Origin: a virus
Reading direction: 5' to 3' (one strand)
DNA length: 50,730 nucleotides
IMG/VR virus record: IMGVR_UViG_3300028374_000504
Coordinates: 1-50,730 of that record
Below are positions 22,591 through 29,912 of the stretch, in pieces. The notes beneath the pieces are model-generated. The model did no database searches. It was given only the letters and a program-made list of their open reading frames with translations, and was not told the DNA's origin. Both the position numbers and the translations under genes were made by a program. The first letter of the stretch is position 1. Every line of letters begins with the position of its first letter.

Positions 22591-22923
22591 GTGAATCGTT
22601 ACAAGGAAGATACGCAATCTGCTATGGTAGTTGTGAGCAAACGTCACACGCGCTCAAAGCGTCGTTGTTTTTTCATGTTTAACAGAGAAAACAAACCTGA
22701 TGGTGTCAAAAGCATTTTTAAGTTTGTAGAGTTTGTGAGCCAGGATCATATTAAAAGAAACGAAATGTACGATTGTTGGGATGCACAACTTTGCAGCTAT
22801 CCAATGATGTATTTTGAGTATGATCCAAAGACTGGACCCTGTTCAATACACTATTTTAAAGGGCCCCCCGAGAATAAATACGAATCCCCGAACAGTACGC
22901 TGTGGCTTAGTGACAATATTTAG
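22591..22923 (+). CDS. RHC-set protein with RRC variant
   Basis: A 110-residue ORF from GTG 22591 (ATG at 22624 is an alternative). It has KRHTRSKRRCFFMFNREN at about residues 18-35, where both a Lys-Arg-His and an Arg-Arg-Cys-Phe-Phe occur, so it is a plausible diverged member of the RHC set. The rest contains FKFVEFVSQDH, a CWDAQLC Cys pair and IHYFKGPPENKY. It lies between panB and the SDR gene. Function unknown. Confidence 0.55.
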   Translation: MNRYKEDTQSAMVVVSKRHTRSKRRCFFMFNRENKPDGVKSIFKFVEFVSQDHIKRNEMYDCWDAQLCSYPMMYFEYDPKTGPCSIHYFKGPPENKYESPNSTLWLSDNI

Positions 22924-22943
22924 TTTTATATTCCGAGTTTAAT

Positions 22944-23822
22944 ATGAACGTCTTAATAACAGGAGCCAGTGGTTTTATCGGCAAGAATATCAAGAAATAT
23001 CTTGAATCTCTTGATACAGTTAGTCGTATATTTACACCCTCTTCGAAAGAATTAGATTTAACGAACCTTCATTCGGTGCGTAAATATTTTCATCTTCGTA
23101 GTGGCCAAATCAATGCCATTGTTCATTGTGCAGCAGTTGGCGGCCGCCGTTTAAATGTGGACGATTCAAGCTGTTTGTACAACAACATTGTTATGCACAG
23201 TAATTTGATTCACTGGTTTGATTCTGAGCCTAACACGCGTGTCTTTATTAATATTGGTTCCGGCGCTGAATTCGACCGCTCGAAGGGAATCACGAACGGT
23301 CTTCCAAAATTCCTACCGAAAGACTTTTATGGTCTTTCGAAGAGAACTATTACTGACAAACTTTTGGAAGTTAAAGATAATAATAAAAGATATATCAACT
23401 TGCGAGCCTTCGGTGTTTTTGGCCCCGGCGAAGAAAAACAACGTTTTGTTCGATCAGCATTAACACGTTACAAAAACAAAAGATCAATTACTATCCACAA
23501 AGAAAAAAGAATGGATTTCTTTTATGTCGAGGATATCGCCCGAATAATTGAGACAATTTTGAAAGGATATGGTTCTAAGATTGAAACAATAGATTTATCG
23601 TATCCTGATAGAAAACTTTTTCTTGGGGATATAGCGGGAAGTATTAATGCGCTGGATGAACACAATGTGCCTATTAGATATGAATTCAAAAGTATGGATA
23701 GAGATTATTTTGGAAGCATATACGAATTAAGTAAAATGATAGCAGAAACCGACCTAAAACTCGTTGGTTTGAATGAAGGAATAAAAGAAACATATGAAAT
23801 TATACAGCAGGAGCTTGAATGA
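22944..23822 (+). CDS. NAD(P)-dependent SDR epimerase/reductase
   Basis: A 292-residue extended SDR. The nucleotide-binding GASGFIGKNI is at residues 7-16, followed by IVHCAAVGG, an INIGSG with the catalytic-type Ser, and YGLSKR with the Tyr-X3-Lys pair. It acts on nucleotide sugars. Its size and position with the ThDP enzyme and E1-type dehydratase fit a YerF-like ketosugar reductase, but UDP- or GDP-sugar epimerase/reductase is equally possible on sequence alone. The stop overlaps the lipoprotein start by ATGA. Confidence 0.85.
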   Translation: MNVLITGASGFIGKNIKKYLESLDTVSRIFTPSSKELDLTNLHSVRKYFHLRSGQINAIVHCAAVGGRRLNVDDSSCLYNNIVMHSNLIHWFDSEPNTRVFINIGSGAEFDRSKGITNGLPKFLPKDFYGLSKRTITDKLLEVKDNNKRYINLRAFGVFGPGEEKQRFVRSALTRYKNKRSITIHKEKRMDFFYVEDIARIIETILKGYGSKIETIDLSYPDRKLFLGDIAGSINALDEHNVPIRYEFKSMDRDYFGSIYELSKMIAETDLKLVGLNEGIKETYEIIQQELE

Positions 23823-24253
23823 AGAAGATATTTTTATTGTCACTAGTATTTTTGGTAAGTTGTAGTATTTTTGTTGGTTCACGACACAATATCGGAGCAG
23901 CGAAATTTCAATGCAATGCATTTTCTGCATGTCCTGACTTTAACGAAGTTGATCGATTTTTTGCAGAAGAAAAGATTATCTGGGAAACTGAATGTGGGAT
24001 TCGAGATTTTGATGAAGCAATAAAAAATATACACGGCCGCTTAGAAATACACTTTAGTGAGGATTTAGCAGAAGAAGTTGGTGCGCTAGGGAGATATTGG
24101 CCTCGTGAACACATCATTGAAGTACAGTACCCACATCCTAAATGGCTCGGTATTTTGAGACATGAATTAGGATTAGCTATTGCACAGACACAATTAGGTT
24201 ATGTTGGTGAGGCAAAGAAAATAGAATGGTATCAATGTCATCCAAAACTATGA
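23819..24253 (+). CDS. predicted lipoprotein with degenerate HExxH motif
   Basis: A 144-residue protein with a lipoprotein signal (MKKIFLLSLVFLVSCSIF, lipobox Cys15). Near the C-terminus LRHELGLAIAQ looks like a zinc-peptidase HELGHAI whose second His has become Leu, so catalysis is unlikely unless another residue binds metal. Several Cys could form disulfides after export. It is encoded between sugar-enzyme genes and coupled to the SDR by ATGA. It may be an envelope protein exposed at the host periplasm. Confidence 0.65.
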   Translation: MKKIFLLSLVFLVSCSIFVGSRHNIGAAKFQCNAFSACPDFNEVDRFFAEEKIIWETECGIRDFDEAIKNIHGRLEIHFSEDLAEEVGALGRYWPREHIIEVQYPHPKWLGILRHELGLAIAQTQLGYVGEAKKIEWYQCHPKL

Positions 24254-24264
24254 ATGGAGGAAAT

Positions 24265-24669
24265 ATGAGCAATTATGTTGAAGAAAGACCTTGGGGTAAA
24301 TTTGAGATTCTTTATGATGGAGACGACTGTAAAGTTAAGAAAATCACAGTCAATCCCGGTGGAAGATTAAGTTTGCAAAGTCATACACAACGTCAAGAGA
24401 TTTGGACTGTTGTTTCTGGCCAATTGGGCGTCGATTTAGGCGTTCCCGCCAATGATGAAAAAGGTAATTTTTCATTAGAAAATACAATGGGCATGTTAAA
24501 AAAAAGTTATCATACTTTTGATGGTCATTTGCGCATCCCACAAGGGTGGGTGCATCGTGCCTTTAACGTAGGCTCAGAGCCGGCCATATTCATTGAGGTG
24601 CAAACCGGCACATACTTCGGTGAAGACGATATTACTCGTTACGAAGATGATTACGGGAGAGTCGAATGA
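24265..24669 (+). CDS. cupin, mannose-6-phosphate isomerase type II-like
   Basis: A 134-residue single-domain cupin: RPWGKFEILYDGDDCKVKKI, then PGGRLSLQSHTQRQEIWTVVSGQLGV with metal-binding His/Gln/Glu, and RIPQGWVHRAFN as the second motif. This is the pattern of the isomerase domain of ManC/type II phosphomannose isomerases, which turns fructose-6-P into mannose-6-P. It would feed GDP-mannose to the Gmd enzyme at 31718. GGAGG precedes the chosen ATG; a longer start is possible but lacks a site. Confidence 0.88.
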   Translation: MSNYVEERPWGKFEILYDGDDCKVKKITVNPGGRLSLQSHTQRQEIWTVVSGQLGVDLGVPANDEKGNFSLENTMGMLKKSYHTFDGHLRIPQGWVHRAFNVGSEPAIFIEVQTGTYFGEDDITRYEDDYGRVE

Positions 24670-24959
24670 GAAGGAATGACGAATTGTATTTGGAATTTGA
24701 TTCAATTTCTAAAGAAACTGAAAAGGCATATCGTGTTAGCAAAGATGGTCACGAAGTTTGGTTTCCAAAATCACAAGTTAAACGTAGCCGCCCACCTCAC
24801 AGGTGTGAAAACCAGATGAATTGGCTCTGCGTTACACAGTGGATTGTGGACCAGAAAACTGCTCAAATTCCAAAAGAATGGAAGTTTTATACTGACTGGG
24901 AATTGGTTGGAGATTACCCGGATGATGACATGGATATGGCTTGGTGGGAAATGCAATGA
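24666..24959 (+). CDS. hypothetical protein
   Basis: A 97-residue protein coupled to its neighbours by ATGA overlaps on both sides. It contains a KDGHEVWFPKSQVKRSR segment resembling a small beta domain, then a Trp-rich C-terminal half (NWLCVTQWIVDQKTAQIPKEW, MDMAWWEM). No membrane segment. Its tight coupling to the cupin and the 3-dehydratase suggests co-expression, but no family is recognised. Confidence 0.65.
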   Translation: MRRNDELYLEFDSISKETEKAYRVSKDGHEVWFPKSQVKRSRPPHRCENQMNWLCVTQWIVDQKTAQIPKEWKFYTDWELVGDYPDDDMDMAWWEMQ

Positions 24960-26446
24960 CAAATAAATGTGAAAATTGCGATTGTGCAACGGCAACTAGT
25001 GAGAAATTCAAAGAAGCAACAGAGAAAATAACAAAAAAATATGGAGCAGTTTTACAGAAACTTGCTGATTCGGAACTTGAAGATAAACGACAAGAAGTTT
25101 TAAAGTCTGTTTCTGAATTCATCATGATGAAAAAAGGAAGAGAATCATGGACGGCCGGCGAAGATTGGGTAAAATATTCCGGGCCCCACTTCAATGATGA
25201 GGAATATGTTGCAGCCGTTGATTCACTTTTAACTGAATGGCTGATCTTTGGAGAAAAAGCTAGAGAGTTTGAACATAAATTCTCACCATTAATGGGAACA
25301 AAGACTGGCGTTCTCACAAACAGTGGATCCTCAGCTAATTTGCTGATGGTTTCATCACTCACAAGTAAGAGAAAAACAAACAAGTGGTACCTTCCTAAAG
25401 GAAGTAAAATCATTACCCCAGTCGTTTGTTTTCCTACAACATTGAATCCAATTATTCAGAACGGCTTTGAACCAATATTCGTTGATGTGGAAATTCCTTC
25501 TCTTAACATCGATTTGGACAAAGTAGAAAAATTACTGAAGGACACAAAGGCACTCGGTTATGAAATGCCTAAAGCAATTATGTTTGCGCATGTTTTGGGG
25601 AATCCTCCTGACATGGACCGTCTTATGGCTCTGTGCGATGAATATGATCTTCTTTTTCTTGAAGATGCATGTGATGCTCTAGGTTCAACTTATGATGGGA
25701 AAAAGCTGGGTTCATTTGGACTCATGAGTACATGTTCATTTTTCCCTGCTCATCACATGACAATGGGAGAAGGTGGTTTCATTGCAACGAACGAGCACCG
25801 CCTAGACCGTATCCTAAGAGCATTTAGGGATTGGGGTAGGGCATGCTATTGCAATGAGCGTAAACCCGGTGACGTGACCGAGGAGACAGCCTGTGGGGGA
25901 CGTTTCAACACATGGTTGCCCGGCGCCCCCGATGCCATCTATGATCACCGATATGTTTTTGATGAGATTGGTTATAATATCAAACCATTAGAACATCAAG
26001 CTGCAATGGGTTTGGCGCAGATCAAGAAACTACCTGAAATGGAACAAGCCCGCCGCCATAACTTTGATCGTATGAAAAAGATTTTTGAACCATATCAAAA
26101 GTACCTTCATCTTCCGGTTGCAACAGAAAAGGCAGATCCGTGTTGGTTTGGGTTTTTATTGACAGTGAAAGATGATGCTCCGTTCACGAAACAAGATCTC
26201 GTCGACCACTTAGAGGCAAATAAAATTCAAACTAGATCCTATTTCACCGGGAATGTTCTTGCTCATCCCGGCTACATGCATTTGCATAATTTTAATGCAA
26301 CCGGTCTTGCTCAAATGTATCCTGTGGCCACAAAAGTAACAAAAGATACGTTCTTTATGGGGACGTTTATCGGTTTAACTGATGATAAGATGCGATATAT
26401 TTGTACGAAAGTTGACGAATTCTTTGAACCAGTTTTACACGGATAA
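24956..26446 (+). CDS. E1/RfbH-type CDP-4-keto-6-deoxyhexose 3-dehydratase
   Basis: A 496-residue DegT-fold PLP/PMP enzyme of the E1 class, which removes the C3 hydroxyl of CDP-4-keto-6-deoxyglucose on the way to 3,6-dideoxyhexoses. His266 in SFFPAHHMTMGEGG takes the place of the PLP lysine of aminotransferases, as in E1. Cys239, Cys297, Cys299 and Cys313 give C-X57-C-X1-C-X13-C; E1 has C-X57-C-X1-C-X7-C for its [2Fe-2S] cluster, so only the last gap differs. An extra N-terminal Cys set (5, 8 and 10) is unusual. GDP-sugar ColD-type enzymes also use His but lack these cysteines. A thioredoxin gene lies just downstream. Confidence 0.9.
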   Translation: MTNKCENCDCATATSEKFKEATEKITKKYGAVLQKLADSELEDKRQEVLKSVSEFIMMKKGRESWTAGEDWVKYSGPHFNDEEYVAAVDSLLTEWLIFGEKAREFEHKFSPLMGTKTGVLTNSGSSANLLMVSSLTSKRKTNKWYLPKGSKIITPVVCFPTTLNPIIQNGFEPIFVDVEIPSLNIDLDKVEKLLKDTKALGYEMPKAIMFAHVLGNPPDMDRLMALCDEYDLLFLEDACDALGSTYDGKKLGSFGLMSTCSFFPAHHMTMGEGGFIATNEHRLDRILRAFRDWGRACYCNERKPGDVTEETACGGRFNTWLPGAPDAIYDHRYVFDEIGYNIKPLEHQAAMGLAQIKKLPEMEQARRHNFDRMKKIFEPYQKYLHLPVATEKADPCWFGFLLTVKDDAPFTKQDLVDHLEANKIQTRSYFTGNVLAHPGYMHLHNFNATGLAQMYPVATKVTKDTFFMGTFIGLTDDKMRYICTKVDEFFEPVLHG

Positions 26447-26449
26447 GAA

Positions 26450-26740
26450 ATGGCTCATTCACCCAAGGATTTGAAAAGACTTGAGAAGGCTAACAAAAAC
26501 AAAGAGAAAGTGAAAGTTTTAGATTTCGCTGAAAACTACATCGATTATATGCTTTCAATTGGTTGGAGAAACATGATTCTTTCCAAGAAAGTAGATTCGA
26601 GCTTGAAAATTGATGTGGCTGGCTTATTTGTAGAACATGAAGACTTGGCAAAACGAATCAAAAATGTATACGAAGTTGCTGGTTGGGATGTAGAATATGG
26701 AGAATATTACGCTTATATTAAACTAAAGGAGAAAACATGA
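26450..26740 (+). CDS. hypothetical protein
   Basis: A 96-residue basic protein starting three bases after the dehydratase stop: a Lys-rich helical N-terminus (MAHSPKDLKRLEKANKNKEK), a mixed middle (AENYIDYMLSIGWRN) and a strand-like end (WDVEYGEYYAYIKL). It overlaps the thioredoxin start by an ATGA. No motif or known family is evident; it is probably co-expressed with the dehydratase and thioredoxin. Confidence 0.65.
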   Translation: MAHSPKDLKRLEKANKNKEKVKVLDFAENYIDYMLSIGWRNMILSKKVDSSLKIDVAGLFVEHEDLAKRIKNVYEVAGWDVEYGEYYAYIKLKEKT

Positions 26741-27051
26741 AAGAAATAACGAGCACAGGAGAATTTGACGCCGATGTGAAACATTCAGATAAGCCATTAT
26801 TAGTAGATTTTTATGCCGATTGGTGTGTACCTTGTCAGAGTGTTAGATACCTCTTAGATGATTTTAAAGATGAGATAACAGAAGGCTTTATTCTTGTCAA
26901 GGTAAATGTAGATACAGAAGCAAACGCTGAATTATTGAAACGTTTTTACGTTAATTCAATTCCAACATTGGTCCGCGTCGAAAACGGCGCGGAAACAAAA
27001 AGGTTTATCGGCCTTCCATCACACAAACAATTTAAGGAGCTAATCGGATGA
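26737..27051 (+). CDS. trxA: thioredoxin
   Basis: A 104-residue thioredoxin with the redox motif WCVPC at residues 29-33, preceded by LLVDFYADW and followed by the cis-Pro region SIPTLVRVENG. Trp-Cys-Val-Pro-Cys has Val where the usual motif has Gly. Phage thioredoxins can serve ribonucleotide reductase or polymerase processivity. Here the gene is one ORF away from an Fe-S dehydratase that needs electrons, and the usual E3 reductase gene is not visible; a link is inference. Coupled by ATGA to both neighbours. Confidence 0.95.
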   Translation: MKEITSTGEFDADVKHSDKPLLVDFYADWCVPCQSVRYLLDDFKDEITEGFILVKVNVDTEANAELLKRFYVNSIPTLVRVENGAETKRFIGLPSHKQFKELIG

Positions 27052-27458
27052 AAAAGTTAATACTATTAATTGTCGCACTTTTCGCAATGTCGTGTCTTAC
27101 ACATAAAGATATCGCACAAGCAAAAGCTGACATGTACGAACAAATCGTTGAACATCACGAGCAACAACGCACTGAATTATACATCAAAGATCGAGTTAAT
27201 GATTTCTTACTGTTGTTGCAATTTCAACGAGGATACCCATACGCCAATCTTACTGATGTAAGAATTGTGGAATCACAATCGATCGACCGGTCAATGACAC
27301 GTTATTTATGCGATGTTGGGATGCAAACATCATTTGCCCCCTTTATGGTGAATAGAATGACAGTTGACGTACTTAATAATTTGTCAGGAATTAGGCAGCT
27401 TTCATTTGAGTTGAATCCGTTTGTGGCTCCCGAAGGTGGTGTCAAGGCAAAAGAATGA
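27048..27458 (+). CDS. predicted lipoprotein
   Basis: A 136-residue protein with a lipoprotein signal: MKKLILLIVALFAMSCLTH with the lipobox Cys at residue 16. The mature part is helical and charged (AKADMYEQIVEHHEQQRTELY), ending in a proline/glycine-containing tail. It is the second lipoprotein in the sugar region and overlaps both neighbours. A surface or periplasmic role is likely; the specific function is unknown. Confidence 0.65.
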   Translation: MKKLILLIVALFAMSCLTHKDIAQAKADMYEQIVEHHEQQRTELYIKDRVNDFLLLLQFQRGYPYANLTDVRIVESQSIDRSMTRYLCDVGMQTSFAPFMVNRMTVDVLNNLSGIRQLSFELNPFVAPEGGVKAKE

Positions 27459-28429
27459 AAATTGCCGTAATTACAGGATGTTTGGGTTTTCTAGGTAAGC
27501 ATTTAACACGTCGTGCTCTCAAAAAGGGTTGGCGCGTTTTTGGGATTGATAAAATCAATTATTGTTCCGATTTGGAAATGCTAAATCACTTCGAATCTCA
27601 AGAAAGATTTAAGTTTCTTCAGGCCGATATCGCTGATCTTGATAGATTACCCAGATGCGATTATGTTATCAACACGGCAGCCGAATCTCACGTGGCTCAT
27701 TCTATTGCCGATAGTGAACCTTTTATTGTTGCTAACGTTGATGGAGTTCGCAATCTGCTGGAGTTAATACGAGAGAAACCTGATAATAGTCAGCCGCTTT
27801 TAATGCATATTAGCACTGATGAGGTTTATGGAGATATTGATGATGGTTTCTTCACAGAAGAATCATTGCCTAACCCTTCTAATCCTTATTCAGCGTCAAA
27901 AGCAGCTGGTGACATGCTTGTCATGGCGTGGGCTAGAACCTACGGTGTAAAATATAACATCATGCGTCCAACGAACTTTTATGGCGTTGGACAGTATCCT
28001 GAGAAATTGGTCCCATTGGTAATCGATAATTTGGATAGGGGTATAAAAATTCCTTTGCATAATAGCGGCGAACCGATTCGAACATGGCTTCATGTTGAAG
28101 ATGCAATAAAAGCAATCTTTACGATCTTAGAAAAGGGTCAACGAAATGAAGTTTATAACTGTTCTGGAGGATATGAACAAAAAAATTGGGAAACAGTTGC
28201 TTACATTTTGCAATTATACTGTGACGATTTTGAGTTTGATTCCGCCGAACCATTACTATCAATGAGAAACTATATTGATCTATCTTATGATCGAGAAGGA
28301 CAAGATATTCGATATGCATTAGACGATGAAAAACTCAGAAAACTTGGCTGGAAACCAGAAAGGATTTTTGAAGAAGAAATTGTAAAGATAGTCAAGTTTC
28401 ATAAAGGTAAATTCATAGGAGAATTTTAA
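27455..28429 (+). CDS. NDP-glucose 4,6-dehydratase (RmlB-like)
   Basis: A 324-residue extended SDR close to dTDP- and CDP-glucose 4,6-dehydratases. GCLGFLGKHL binds NAD, STDEVYGD holds the Asp-Glu pair used for dehydration, NPYSASKAAGD has Tyr-X3-Lys, and YPEKLVPLVIDN plus DIRYALDDEKLRKLGW match the substrate side. The product, a 4-keto-6-deoxyglucose nucleotide, is the substrate of the E1-type enzyme if the nucleotide is CDP; sequence alone does not fix CDP versus dTDP. It starts in an ATGA overlap. Confidence 0.9.
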   Translation: MKIAVITGCLGFLGKHLTRRALKKGWRVFGIDKINYCSDLEMLNHFESQERFKFLQADIADLDRLPRCDYVINTAAESHVAHSIADSEPFIVANVDGVRNLLELIREKPDNSQPLLMHISTDEVYGDIDDGFFTEESLPNPSNPYSASKAAGDMLVMAWARTYGVKYNIMRPTNFYGVGQYPEKLVPLVIDNLDRGIKIPLHNSGEPIRTWLHVEDAIKAIFTILEKGQRNEVYNCSGGYEQKNWETVAYILQLYCDDFEFDSAEPLLSMRNYIDLSYDREGQDIRYALDDEKLRKLGWKPERIFEEEIVKIVKFHKGKFIGEF

Positions 28430-29259
28430 TGTCAAAAGCGGCATGTTGTTTTTATTGGGATGACGAAAAATATGATCAAATAGGCAAAGATGCGATCGAT
28501 TCTTTTCGAACGTGGCATTCTGATGTTGATATTTATCGTTTTGATAGCAAAATGGAGAGTATCTTTCGGAAGTTATACGATGAGGAATTTGCAGATTTGA
28601 TGGTTTTTTCTCCCGGTGTATTCAAATATGCTTGCGCGCTGTTTTTGATGGAATATAAGAATTATGATAAAGTTATTTGTTTAGGTGCAGACACAATTAC
28701 GTGTGCGCGATTAGGTGAATTTCTTGACAATGACGAAGACGGATTTATAACGACATTAGATTATTCTGCTCGTATGTGCCGGAGCACTCACCTTAACGAT
28801 CATAAAACTTATTTTATGGTAAATGCTGATGTGATCTGCTTTAACGAACCAATCAGTATACGAAAAATTATTCTTAAAACACCATCCTTTAGCCATGGTG
28901 ACGATGCTATGTTTGAGCAAGGGGCTTTAAACAATGTAATGCTAGGTAAAAGATTTAGAACTAGCATTGCAGACCATCCTGAGAATCGTGTTTATTATAA
29001 TGTTAGGGGTAAAGGTATAAAACTTATCGATATGCATAAACCAACACAAGAATGGATGAAGAAATGGATTGTTGTTGGTGACAACCTCTTCGCTGGCGAT
29101 GGTAACCAGATAAAAGTCTGGCATTACTGCGCCGGCTTCGGAAACAAAAGTAAGGAAGAGATTGACGATATCATTTCTTTTTATAGAAACAGTTTTAACG
29201 AAGAAACAATTAACTTCTTGAGTAAAATTAACGCTAAATATGTGAGTTCAATATGTTAA
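28429..29259 (+). CDS. putative GT8-like glycosyltransferase
   Basis: A 276-residue protein of GT-A type. An N-terminal nucleotide-binding strand (AACCFYWDDEKY) leads to KVICLGADTITCARL, which resembles the strand before the metal-binding DXD of GT8 enzymes but carries Asp-Thr instead of DXD. Other features are GALNNVMLGK and a late KVWHYCAGFG, where GT8 proteins have a conserved His. It begins in the TAATG overlap with the RmlB-like gene and is followed by a sulfotransferase. Substrate unknown. Confidence 0.7.
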   Translation: MSKAACCFYWDDEKYDQIGKDAIDSFRTWHSDVDIYRFDSKMESIFRKLYDEEFADLMVFSPGVFKYACALFLMEYKNYDKVICLGADTITCARLGEFLDNDEDGFITTLDYSARMCRSTHLNDHKTYFMVNADVICFNEPISIRKIILKTPSFSHGDDAMFEQGALNNVMLGKRFRTSIADHPENRVYYNVRGKGIKLIDMHKPTQEWMKKWIVVGDNLFAGDGNQIKVWHYCAGFGNKSKEEIDDIISFYRNSFNEETINFLSKINAKYVSSIC

Positions 29260-29912
29260 AAACAAAACTTTTATCTTATCCTCGTTCGGGCAACACATGG
29301 CTTCGATACTGTATCGAGTTTTTGACAAAAAGACCCACTATTGGTGTTTCTGGTTCAAACGCGTTCATCGCGCGCCCCATCGGCGCGCTTTATGATATGG
29401 GGGTCGATATGGGGGCAGAACCTATATGCCAAAAAAGTCATGATATCGCAAATTTGACTGGATCGGTTTTGTTTCTTGTTAGAAATTACAAAGAATGTGT
29501 TCCGCGTCATCAGCGAACTATAGGTTCGCGTGCCGATACAGATATTTTGTTAAGAGATTATTCCCAAATGATCAAGGAGTTTGATTCTTTTTCTGGCCCC
29601 AAGAAAATATTATATTATGAAGATTTAATCAAAGGGAAAAAGTCTTTTTTCAAAGATGTGTTAGATTTTTTCGAATGTGATGATGGCTATTTACAGGAAT
29701 TCATTTTTGACATAGAAAAACACAGAAATATGTCAATACAATTTTATAATCGTAATGGACAACCGTCTATAACCAAAGGTCAGATGGAAATATTCCATAG
29801 TTTTCGACTTGATGATGAGATTTGGGACATAAAAATGAAGAACAACCTAGGTGAAGAATTATACTATAAATATCTGGATAGGTACGAATACAAAAGAGGC
29901 GATAATGGATAA
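29253..29912 (+). CDS. sulfotransferase
   Basis: A 219-residue member of the PAPS-dependent sulfotransferase fold. The 5'-phosphosulfate loop is SYPRSGNTWLRYCIE at residues 8-22, and LVRNYKECVPRHQR near 75-88 fits the 3'-phosphate-binding segment. Most likely it sulfates a sugar or another hydroxyl on the glycan built by the neighbouring transferases. PAPS must come from the host, since no sulfate-activation genes are in this window. It overlaps both neighbours, so it belongs to the same transcript. Confidence 0.85.
   Translation: MLKTKLLSYPRSGNTWLRYCIEFLTKRPTIGVSGSNAFIARPIGALYDMGVDMGAEPICQKSHDIANLTGSVLFLVRNYKECVPRHQRTIGSRADTDILLRDYSQMIKEFDSFSGPKKILYYEDLIKGKKSFFKDVLDFFECDDGYLQEFIFDIEKHRNMSIQFYNRNGQPSITKGQMEIFHSFRLDDEIWDIKMKNNLGEELYYKYLDRYEYKRGDNG

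Noticed and set aside
24956-26446. Plain DegT sugar aminotransferase
   Set aside because: The catalytic Lys is replaced by His and the C-X57-C-X1-C iron-sulfur pattern is present, both marks of E1 dehydratases.
29865-29872. TATAAATA 40 bases before the GDP-fucose synthase ATG
   Set aside because: Position is plausible, but it is inside the sulfotransferase coding end and the genes are translationally coupled; chance match cannot be excluded.
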